From contig CAIIXF020000012.1 in NCBI GenBank assembly GCA_903813345.2, positions 10,002,432 through 10,066,431 on the forward strand: DNA of 64,000 nucleotides, given 5' to 3'. The position numbers and the translations under genes are program-made. Position 1 is the first letter of the stretch; every line of letters begins with the position of its first letter. Below the pieces are notes generated by a model. The model made no database searches. It was not told the origin of the DNA and saw nothing but the letters and a program-made list of their open reading frames with translations. Below are positions 34,649-45,700 of this stretch, piece by piece. This DNA comes from Owenia fusiformis (Eukaryota; Annelida; Polychaeta; Sabellida; Oweniidae).

Positions 34649-36094
34649 TGTGGTGTTATATACTTAACACTAGACTAACAGTTTATAAGATTATCAAGAC
34701 TTTATTGCTGGATAAAACTTAGGACCGCATGGCTTCTACATCCGGGCACTAGACAGCCCAATCTGATGACGTCACACATTAAGGTGGACGATGAGTTAAT
34801 GTGTTATGACATCACACTGATTTTTGTCTCTGCAACTTTTTTTGGCAGAAAATATCATTTCTAGTTCAAAAATGCATAAAAACGTCAGAACTGGCTGAAT
34901 ATGTGAAAAATTTATCCATTTAGGCTAGAAAGGGTTAATTTGCCCTACCCCAAATACGTCTAAATATGCTGGTCTAACTTTGCCACTGTGACGTCACAAA
35001 TCTAACCTGACTATCTCTGAGTTTATTGAAGAAAATGATACGTCTGACAAACAGCTTTCATTCCCTATATGGCACACCTTCTACTAAGAGTTGCATCATT
35101 GACTAAATCTAAGACAAAGGGCCTGTGTCCCGAGGATTTTGACTGATATTTGGCCATTTTCGCCCAAATCTAACTAAATTGCAGTTTCCCTCACACCTGT
35201 ATTTTGAAATAAATATTGCTACAATGTAGCAATTTGAAAATCACACATGCTTACTGTTTCTGTCGACCTGACACGTGTATCTAGCCTGTAAAAATGAAAA
35301 ATCGCTACATTGTAGCAATTTCACTGAGATATGGGCCCTGAAAATCATGTAATTTTAGCAAAAAATGAAGAAATAACCTGCAATTTTGACGGAATTTCAG
35401 AGGGCTTTCTTTCATTCCAGACCCTCCACGGGCCTCTTATGACAATTCTTATACTCACAGAATGGTTGAAAGTGATTTCAAATCATTGTTTGCCCTACGC
35501 AGAACGAAAAAAATCGATTCTGTTCTCAAAATCTGCTAGAATATTGGTCTCTGGCCAACTAGCAGACAATTTTAGGCCTCATATTAAGGTATGAGTACCG
35601 TAATCCAACACCAAATTCGAAAATTCATAACAATACTTTGCACATATGGCGTTCGTGACCAACTATAAAACGCTTACCGCCCATAGTGTTATATATCAAA
35701 ATGTACCTGTTCATATAGGGGTTCGATTGATCTACATCAAATTATAGGGAGTCAGGTTACTTTTTGAGATATCAGCGTCCATTTATTGTGACTCGCGTTT
35801 GCTACCACTTCCTCAATTCTGATATGATGGGCAAACGCGTAATAAACATGCTCACGTCGGAACTATTTTTGACCTACATCGCTATTTTCGTAATTCAAAT
35901 GAAAGTTGAACTCCTCCTCTTTATTTTGATACCAAATAGTGGCATACTAGGTACCCTAGAAGCCAACTATGGCGTTATTTAGAACAAAACCACAAGTTTT
36001 TAAATGGACTATATAGGGGTCATACCTTTTGGCGGATGGATATGGAACCTCATACCTTAACAATTAAGGTGTACCAGAGTGTACTAACACTACA
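34649..36094 (-). repeat. 5' LTR of the Steamer-like element, interrupted
   Basis: LTR sequence lies at 34649-34799 and 36061-36094 around a 1257-bp insertion at a TTAA site. The LTR parts are identical to the 3' LTR. Because this is the promoter-bearing 5' LTR for the minus-strand gag-pol, the insertion may have changed or abolished transcription. Confidence 0.9.
34800..36056. mobile_element. 1.26-kb insertion with TTAA target duplication
   Basis: The insertion separates TTAA at 34796-34799 from TTAA at 36057-36060, while the other LTR has a single TTAA at the same place. TTAA duplication is the hallmark of piggyBac-type transposition. I found no clear terminal inverted repeats (it begins TGTGTTATGACATCAC and ends GGAACCTCATACC) and no transposase. 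Inside, 'gctacaatgtagc' (35218-35230) and its inverse form (about 35304-35320) are short inverted repeats. It is probably a non-autonomous element. Confidence 0.6.
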
Positions 36095-36096
36095 GT

Positions 36097-36138
36097 CTGT
36101 AGGGAACGACGACACTTCTCGGCGTTGCTGAGTGCCAT
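36097..36138 (-). pseudogene. 5' end of the decayed ORF interrupted by the retrotransposon
   Basis: ATG at 36138 opens MALSNAEKCRRSLQ, which runs into the retrotransposon flank. The CTGTAG hexamer (36097-36102) is repeated at the other flank (29882-29887), and the reading frame resumes there with the charged segment. This identifies the ORF as the insertion site. Confidence 0.5.
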
Positions 36139-39100
36139 ATTCTTATATCATCAGAAAGGTCTGATAAGTAAGACAGATATATTAATGAGAGTGTGGGAAG
36201 TTATGCACATTAATAAAATGTCACAAATCTGATTATCCCAATGAAATATTTATTGTTTTACAATAATGGCAAGAAATACACTTCGTCTAGTGGTACACTG
36301 AACGAAACGTTTATAAATTAAGAAATATCGGGAAATATGCATCTTTATTTGTCAGTGATTTTATAAAACTATGAACTGCTCAATCATCCCAATTCTTGTG
36401 TCACATTACCATAGCATTTCAAGACAAACAGAATATGCATCATAAGTAAATAACATGATCTGCTTAATAGATTCAATTTTACTTATCACTATACGTTGTA
36501 ATTACAATGAACAATATGCTCTAAATCCTTAGCTCAGTATCACTGTAAAATGCTACACATACAACAAAATAGTCATTTAATGAATGTAGGTTCATTCAAC
36601 AAATATATAGCGTTCGATTATACATGTGACCTACTTAATATGTGGATAGTATTTTGGAGTCGTATGTGGTGGAGTCGTTGATGGTCGTAAATATCTCAAT
36701 CTTTACGTGGTCAAAGAATAACATCAATAAAGCGTATTTTTATATTATCAATGTATATTGAGACAAACCGTCAACACCATTACTTAACATTGAAACCTGA
36801 TTTTGATTGAAAGCAGAGTGCAAAGACAACGTACTTGTAGAGTCGATGATGATTTGGAAAGATAGTACTTTACGTCGAAAAATACGTAACAAGCTAAATA
36901 TGTTATATTCAAATGTATTTTGAAAATGTTTTACATCCCTTAATAAGGCAATTTATATTTCAATGAAGTGAATGGGGGGTTATCACGAATAGTGCAGAGA
37001 CTTTTCGACACCGTTGATTTCAAGAATGGTGTCGATGATGGTGCCTTCGAGGGCTACACATACTTAATGTCGATTTTCCAATAGTAAATTAGCAAATAAA
37101 TTAATTCCAGCTAACGTACAATCGACACGATGCAGTCTTTATGATGAAATTGTCAATTGTCATAACAAAATACGTTTCAGAATATAAAAAAGTTACTGTC
37201 AATCAACATAAGGGTGGTCGGTTACAAGGCAAAAAATGATAGTTTGGAATGTTCGACGATTGATAATGCGTTCAGCTTTTATAACCCTGAGATAAAAACT
37301 AAATTATATTTTGCAGGATTAAGAGACGTTTAATTTGATACCAAATACTCATGGTAGAGCGTATATTAAATAGCGGAATAAAAACATATAGTCATGTAAC
37401 ATAAAATTCGTTATAATGAAAGGAATACATGGCTTGAGTGTCCTACGCATTTTACACCAGAATTCTTTTCCCTTATATATGAGTCAAAAACCCAAGTGAA
37501 CCCGAGAAAGAAATGATAAATATGATTAGCTTTGTCAACTCAACTGCAAGAATAGCTGTGATTCTCATCATAATTAATCTTTGAATAATGGCATGTAACT
37601 GACATAACCTTTCTTTTCTGAAGAAAATAAACGCTTAAAAGAAATTCAAACCCACTAGTATTAAGCAAATTTATCGAAATTGAAAAAAAATCAAAACTGA
37701 GGCAATTAATTTACAGTCGACATAAACACCTTTTTAAAGTTTTAATAATGACAGAAAAGTCTATTGGTAGAGTAAGATATATCAATTGTGAATAAGAAAC
37801 CTTCTAGCGTCATTTAGGATTATAATTACAGATTATAGTTACTAATTAGCTATCCATGTGGTTCTCACCACGTTGATGTTGCCAGCAAATTAATCCACCT
37901 TAATTTGAATAATTTATTCTATTTTTACAGAATAAAATAAGATGTTTCCGTCATTCACATCATCTTTTCAAAGCAGAACAACAGGTAAGTGCGATTCTCT
38001 TATGAATCAATGAGAAAATTCATTTTGAATAACTGATCATTGACAATTTTAAAGGAAACTTAACAAAGCAGAAAAGTTTATCTATTTATAAAATATATTA
38101 AGATTAGATAGATAGATTTGAACTTTATTACATATGCATACCCATAAAGGGTTAAGTGTACACAAAGTAAACACCAAATTTACAATATATCAATACAACA
38201 GAAAACAGTATATATAACAACACACACAATTAATACTTCATAATAAATAAATAAGTAAATAAATGAACAAATAAATATGTATCATGGATACATGTATATG
38301 CACCACAAGAACGAACGGCCGAAATTGTTTCTGTTCGTGGTCATTCGGAAAAGGGTAAACCTTAAATACTTTGGTCAGATCAGAATACTGGTTCCAAGGT
38401 TAGGTAGGCAAGTACACTTGGGCCTCCACATACGTCCACTACTAAGGGTGTAATGTGCAGATGAATTGTATTTATGTTTATGTTTTATGATAAATAAAGA
38501 ATTACCCTTTAGAATATATAAAAAGCACGTCCTGACAATGGGATAATGCTTAAGATAGTTGGAGTTGAAATACAAACTATAAAAAAATTATTTATTTATT
38601 GTATTTCTATTATTATTTAAGAGTAAAACATATCATATCATTTCATACCATACTCAAGAATAACGATTTATACAATGTCACTGTCGTTGAGTTTGGATGA
38701 CTCAATGATATGACACATTCGTTGAGTTTTTAATGAGGACAATAGAGAGGTAAAGATACCAGGCAATGGTGAGGCTACTTCCAACTTTTAATCTCGGATA
38801 TTGTTTTTTCGGCCCACTCTGTAGTTACATTCCAATGGTGTTTTAAGTTGATTCAAGTGGAATTACTTATTGAATCATCAAGAAATTAAGTGACTCTTGC
38901 TATTAAGTTGCCTTGTTTAAGAATCATACCACCTATATCTGTATATCAAACTATTTGATAGTATGTCATAGAATACATGTAGGTCCGAAATTATACTAAA
39001 TTGGGTGAATGAATTTCAAAAATATTCCTTCATCACCTCCAGAGACATTTTATAATTGTATTGATCATTCCTTAATTACTCATAGAGTTATTCAATGTTT

Positions 39101-39216
39101 TCTCTCAGGTACAATTTATTTACAGGTTATAGCTAGTCGGCTAGTCAACAACTCAATACATCTCATAAAGTATTTTCTATGCAACGATATTGTTAATACA
39201 TTGATAACTACTATTA
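36139..39216. other. Gene-free AT-rich stretch
   Basis: No exon was recognised. A 'ggtgtcgatgatggtgc' segment near 37030 recurs near 28637. A repeat tail-like segment begins near 38105 (simple 'agatagatagat' then 'ttgaactttattacat'), which may be the 3' end of a LINE. Open frames such as 38375-38575 show no family features. Confidence 0.5.
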
Positions 39217-39662
39217 TCCTATGCCAAGTAGAGTTTAAGGGAGATAAGTTGGTAAGATATATCCCGTATCCTGATTTTGAGGTTTCCATATCCAGAACCT
39301 CCATATCTCCTGCCATATCTCCCGCTTCGGTGCATATCTTCCCGCTTCCACAAATTAAAAAAAAAAATCAAAATCTTTTTTTCAAATTTTTTTTCAGAAT
39401 TTTTTTTCAATAATTTTTTTTTTCATTTTTTTACATTTTTTTCACTGAACACTCTACTTGGTATAGGATAAAGCAGTTATGTACGGTCGGTTTGGATATT
39501 GGGTTCATCCCTCGTGAGATATGCACATCTACCTTCGGTCCCTACAGGATAAAGCAGTTATGTACGGTCGGTTTGGATATTGGGTTCATCCCTCGTGAGA
39601 TATGCATATCTCCCTCTGGATAAACCCCATATCCAAAACCTCCCAGTACATAACCCTTATGT
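39217..39662. repeat. Composite foldback elements just upstream of the MACPF-ApeC gene
   Basis: Arms 'atcctatgccaagtagagt' (39217) and its near-complement 'actctacttggtataggat' (about 39452) enclose 'tatctcccgcttc' motifs and an A/T homopolymer-rich loop. Directly after comes 'cagttatgtacggtcggttt' twice (about 39475 and 39552), and the inverse arm 'aaacctcccagtacataac' near 39636-39655. The same core occurs in the 49.3-50.6 kb cluster. The element ends about 135 bp upstream of the signal-peptide ATG. Confidence 0.7.
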
Positions 39663-39797
39663 ATAGAGAGTATGGGTTTTGGCATTTTCACTGCTTTCTG
39701 GCCAATTAATATTTTCATCTATTCAATACGTTAAGATGTAATTGCGACTTATTGAATGCGATCAACACTTAAACAATTTTGTAACTTTCTATTAAGG

Positions 39798-42700
39798 ATG
39801 TCACGCCTTGGTGTCCTAATTTTGCTTGTCGGGGTGTTTATAAAACTCATAGTATGCCAAGCTCCACCAAGAGGAGTCCATTTTCTTGGCAAGGGTTACA
39901 ACCAGGTGACTGGCAATCCTGAAGGAGATCCCGGGAAGTTTGGCGGAGTGGATCCTGGCATCCAAGATACACGGAGCATCATTCAATTGACTTATGCGAG
40001 AAATAAATTAACGAGTGACCTACGGTAAGTTACTTTATTTTAGATCTAGGTGACGGCGGTCTAATTTTGTTGGAAAATATTTTACGATACATCTTAATAC
40101 AAAAACATATCATGATTTAGAGAAAAATGTTTTAAATGAAAAAAACGCGATTTCCCTATGTGCGTTATAATCTTTCAGTTGATTCTATAGGATTAATTTC
40201 TTGATTTTTTTTAATAAAAAATGTTGATTAAAAAAGCATTTGATTCAAGCTCTGATCAGACTTAAGAAAATATTCCTTGGTCCTTTTAAGGTCCTTTTTA
40301 CAACTATTTCCAATATTTTCTCAATTGGGCAAGTTGACGGTTTGAAGAGAAAAACTCTAGAGGGAAGAGTAATATGGTGTTGATTATACACTACACTTTC
40401 CGGACATGTACGGACCTCTTAACAGGTAGCTTAGCTTATATTCGCGAATGCAAATAGCGCCTAGCGGCCACCTCACGCTCTTAACCCAGTCGCTGACCTT
40501 CAAAATGTGCCTATTTAACACCATGTAGCAATGACCTACAATCTGTTTGCCAATAGAGATGTAGCTTTAAAATCCACAAATTCTCGTTTTTTCATGAGAT
40601 TTTTTCAATATGTATGTATCTTTTATTCCCGATTTCAAATCGGATTTCATATAAACTAATTACATTGTTAGATTAATACAATAAACATAAAACATAAACA
40701 AGGTCACAACATATTTACAATCTTTAAAAGTAATATAAAAATTTCAGATTACAAGGTCTAGATCTTCTGCAAGTTTATGTAAATAAGGGTACGAGACTAA
40801 TCCCTGAGTCTGATATCACTATATGAATGTATCTCAGGATGAGCTCTAAGTTATGTATCTCAAATGACTCCGAGGCAGGGCCGCATACAGAAGCACAAAT
40901 TTCTCTTGGATCGAACGCTGGATGGTTGTTGGGTAACGCAATGTCAATAATGAGTTTATTCCTCATGTGATTGTACTTATTACAGTCGATTAGCATGTGA
41001 TTTATGGCATCCTTATAGAAATTGCCACATCTATCGCAAAGAAGGTTGGAGTCATTGACGGGCATGGCTAAAACTTTGACTGCTGTGAGAATATACGGAA
41101 GTAGATAATTCCGTTTTCTGGCTAAGTTCCAAAGATTATGGGCTCTCAAAACAGAAATGGAAATTCTGATGTCATTGCGTTGAGATTCACTTTGAACTAG
41201 GAAGCGTTGTCTGACTACATATTTGCAAATGCGTTTCCACAAGATATTATTTGGAAAATAACCGTTATCTAGATATTGAATCAGGTATTGTTCCAATTCG
41301 TAGGTTTTCAGAATGTTTGAAATGTCGGCGACAAATCCTGCCTGCCGGTGATTTCCGCCGTAAAGCAAATTTGCTCTAAACAGAAAGATGTCCTTTGTCA
41401 ACGTCAGCTGTTGCATGTTGCAAAGCAGACCAAGAAACGACAGCTTTAGTAGGTCAAGTGTGAACTGGACTGGTAACAGATCAGTTAAAGCGTATACAAT
41501 ATCAGTTCTCGTAGATTTGAATAATTCAAATAGACTTTTGAGGATGAAACGTTGAGCAATTTCTAATTTCAAAATTTCCGATTTTGTGATATTAAACCAC
41601 AGCTCGCATCCGTAAAGAGCAGTGGGAATACAAATGGTCTTAATTAGATGTATGCCAGTTAAAGGGGTGAGACCCTTCGGATGTACACCAATTCCTGCTA
41701 GCGATGCGAAACTGCCTTTTAACTTATGACACGCGCTGGAGACTGCAGCAGTGTTTTTCATCGAAGCTTGGTATATGTTTCCGAGATGTTTACATTGATC
41801 AACCTCGACTAACACCTCGTCTTGAATAGACCACTCGCGTGTTTTCCGTAGTTTCTCATTTACAGGTTTCGACTCGCCAAATGTTATCAGAGTGCTTCTA
41901 CCAAAATGGATTTGCCTACATACCCCTGAGACTCTTATCTGTAAATAGAATTCACAAATAAATCATAGGTAAAAAGTTCTCTTAAATTTGAAGTGATTTT
42001 ACCTGTTAATTCTGTCATTGGTCCGCCATTTTTGCAGAAGTTACACTGAAACACAAACTCCATGAAACGAAACGAAATCACTAGAAAAAATCTTAGCACA
42101 CATCGTGCGCATGCGCATTAAAGACCAATCAGATTATTTGATTATTTCGCGCATATGAATTATTTGGTTCTGAGCACTTACCAATAAAGGCTAACCACAA
42201 TAAACAAACCTGGCGGAGATAACCCTTACTTCATTTTAGCTCAAACTCGTGACAAATACATTATGCATACGCTGGTATGAAGCTTTGGAGACACTCATCT
42301 TGGTAAATATGATTTACTGTGTATTTTTCTGCAGTTCGTGGGAGTTTGGGACATTAAATGTTAAAATTCAAGAAAATATGCCAGCTATACGACTTATCAA
42401 TTAATTTATATCAGCACTGTAAATGTCATTTAAATCATTTTCCAAGACATTTAAAAAGCTTGGGCCAAAATCTCCATTGATGCAATGCTACAATTCTTTA
42501 AAACCTTGGTTAATTCGTATGGTAACCAACATTATTTTCATGTTTAATCACAATATGTACATTGACAGGGTCATCCAATAGTATGCCATTTGAGTTTCAG
42601 ACAGATTTGTCCAACACTTATTGATAAATCATGAGAATAAGTGACTATTGCAAGTTTCTAGCATTGAAGTCAATGGAAGTTTGGCCCAACAAAAACCAAA

Positions 42701-45700
42701 GACAAACACGGGAGACATCTATTTTGTAAACTTTATATTCAGCTATATAGAAACTTTACTATTTAACCGAGCGGCTTTATTATGATCATAAAAAGTCATG
42801 TGATCACTGATCACTGTTCGTCCTTATTATCACAAACACCCTTATTATTGAATGACATGAAAATGAAATTTTCAGGTACAAAGTGCCAGACCAGGTGTTT
42901 TACGGACCAAGAGAGTCGTGTACGGAATCAGCAGTTTTATCGGTCGTGTATAGTTCAGAAAGTTACCAAAGGGGACTCAAAGAAAGCGTTGAAACTTCCT
43001 GTAAGTTTACTCATCATTACGTATAAATTGTTTATTATAGTTTCAGATTGAAGTGCCTCAAATTCCAATGTTAATTTTACATCTGATATACTGTTGATTT
43101 ATTTGAATTTCATAAATATTCGAAATAATGTCGGAAGACATAAAACCAGAAAAACATAGAAAGACATAGGGCAAAACATAAAATAACAAAAAATCATAAC
43201 AAGATTTCAACACGTCATACAAAGATAAGAAATTATCAAAGTAAATGTAGTGAACCCCCATAAAAAAATTTCAAAAAAAAGAAAATACTATATATCAAAA
43301 CAAGTTAGAAAGATTAAACAATTTACTAAAGCCAATAACATAAAAAAGAACTCAACGTTTAAACCATAAAACAGAGAATGTTCAATCCTTCTATCCTGGT
43401 GTCAATTTTAGCCTCTGACTCCACAAGATAGAAAATAAGGTTTTCAGTCGGATGGCATTATATTGTTAGGAAATTATTTATCTTTAAAATGATGTATAAT
43501 ACTGATAATACATGACATGGTTTAACATCCTATGATATTCATCATTGAACTAGAGTATTTGTTTTTTGCCCACCCTGTACATCCACTCTAAATATCTTAA
43601 TATTCAGCATCTGCTGTATTGCTTACAGCCACGTACACTTTAAATGATGAAACATATGTGGTCACATCTGCATCCAATATCAACACAATATCAACTATTC
43701 CAACCATTTAGTTCAAACCTTTGTACTACTTTGGTTCAAACTATGCAACGATTTGTTTGGACTTTATTTTCTACAAGTGTAGGGAATCCCGGGAGGGGAA
43801 TTCCGAGAACTACATTCTAAGATTGGCTAGTTAACTTAAGTTTTCTCAATTTTCTCTTTGAGGAATTTCCCATAGAAATCCAATGGTAAAGTTCCAAGTG
43901 GATTTTGAGATAACAGGAAAGTAAATCTTTAAAACATACCCCTTTCGGTTACGATATGAACCCCAAAAAAATAGATACAGAGTATATCCCTTAGAAGAGG
44001 TATCACGGTCCAAAAAAATTTCGGTACAGTACGGAACGGCACAAATGGTCTCGGGACATGGTACTTTCGGGACGGGACAGAACATTAAAGAAAAATGATG
44101 CAGTGTCTGATGATGGCAGTTTCACTTTTCAAAATCATATTCAGAAATAAAATAAACATCAATTAAAATCTAATATAACGCATCTGCCGCGAATGTGATC
44201 GGCATTTCACATAGTCTGCATGGTGTACTATCACTAATTCGTTTACCTTGTGATATCGGAGTCCCAAAGTACTTCCAAACTGCCGACTGTTTTGACTTAG
44301 ATGCCGGCTCGATTTTCCAATTTCTTTTCAACATCGGGCATACTGATAATGCACTCGATTTGCGAACGACGATGAAGAAATTTACGAACAAGCATTACCA
44401 TTTACCTGAAAACCAGGAAATGAAAAATAATGTCAATAATGAAGAGATTTCCAAATCGTTGCATCTTTGTTAAGATCCGTCCATTATTATCATTATAAAA
44501 TGATTTTAGAAGTGTACAATAAAATCGAGAAAAAACTATGCACTCTGGTACCAAAGATTTTGAAAAATTAACATTTAAATTTTGATTTTTTTTTACTTAA
44601 AATACCCGTTTCAGCAGTCTGTAAGCATGGATTTATTGTCACAGACGTCCTTTTCCTTTGGCAATGATCAACACACCTTGCATTTGTTTGGAACCAACGA
44701 TATGGATATTGGAAACTCGGACAATCATTTATAATGAGTGATAGTGCGTAGTTGTAAGGTCGATTTGTAGTTCCCGCCAGATTACACTTAATTTAAATTT
44801 GAGTTTGCTGCTTTGCGTTTATATTGCTTTGCGATTGCTTTGCATCTACCATTGCGCTCTACTGATAATAGGGTGTTTAAGCGTGCATATAAAATCGAAA
44901 CGCCAACCTATACGTATGACCAATCGCCCATACAAATGCATCGCAAAACATGAAAAACATTGCAAGCTTAAACTACCTATTAACGCAGACGTATCGCAAA
45001 TATTTTGCGACCAACTGATAATGAGGCCTCTGGTTTTGAGACTATTTTAGCACGGGGTTTCGAGACTATTTTAGCACAGGTTTCGAGACTATTTTAGCAT
45101 TGGTTCTGTAAACCCGGGTCAATGTTTGTCATCGACCCTTTTTCAAAATTACCGGGTGTACGGTATTTTTAAATACAAAATTTCTTATTTGTATTTCATC
45201 ATTTCCAGACAGTGGTGGGTTCATGAAAGGTGTTCTTGAGGTATCGTTTTCGGCCAGTCAAAGTAAGTATATTTCCGAAGAGAAAATAGAGCAGATGAAG
45301 AGATAATATATTGCCCATATTGAAGTTTTGCTAGTTTTTACAGTGTATGCATAATTAATAATGAATAAGTGTAATCATAGCTCCATTTGTAGACACACAT
45401 CAAGGATCCATTTGAAAATATCTAAATTTCAGGATATTATTTGAAGCAACGATTTTACATATTACACAGTACGTCAGACTGTATCTAGGCAAACAGCTGA
45501 TATGACGCGAATAGTAAACGAAACACGGTCAAACTCTCCGCTTATATAATAATATTTTTTGCGATTAACGTCAAAATACTACTTTAAGCACTTTAAAACA
45601 CCAAATTCTATTGTAGGATATGTCAATTATAGATACAAATGTCTATTAATATCCCAAAGTAATAAGTGAACACAACTTCCATATTCTGTATGGAATCTAT

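Larger units (their letters stand above)
29890..36094 (-). mobile_element. Steamer-like Ty3/gypsy LTR retrotransposon, intact and recent
   Basis: Two 185-bp LTRs (29890-30074; 34649-36094 minus an insertion) begin TGTGGTG and end CACTACA on the plus strand and read identically over their whole length. The element lies on the minus strand. The primer-binding site (34648-34631, TGGTGTCAGATCGACTTG) abuts the 5' LTR. Its first nine bases match the complement of a typical tRNA-Leu 3' end. A polypurine tract (AAAGGGGGA) abuts the 3' LTR at 30083-30075. Without the later insertion the element is about 4.95 kb with one long gag-pol frame, the same plan as Steamer of the clam Mya arenaria. CTGTAG flanks both ends, two bases outside each LTR. 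Confidence 0.92.

Noticed and set aside
44195-44473. 92-codon plus-strand frame as an exon of the MACPF gene
   Set aside because: Its phase and sequence do not fit, and the antisense strand carries a BED zinc-finger remnant that explains the open frame.
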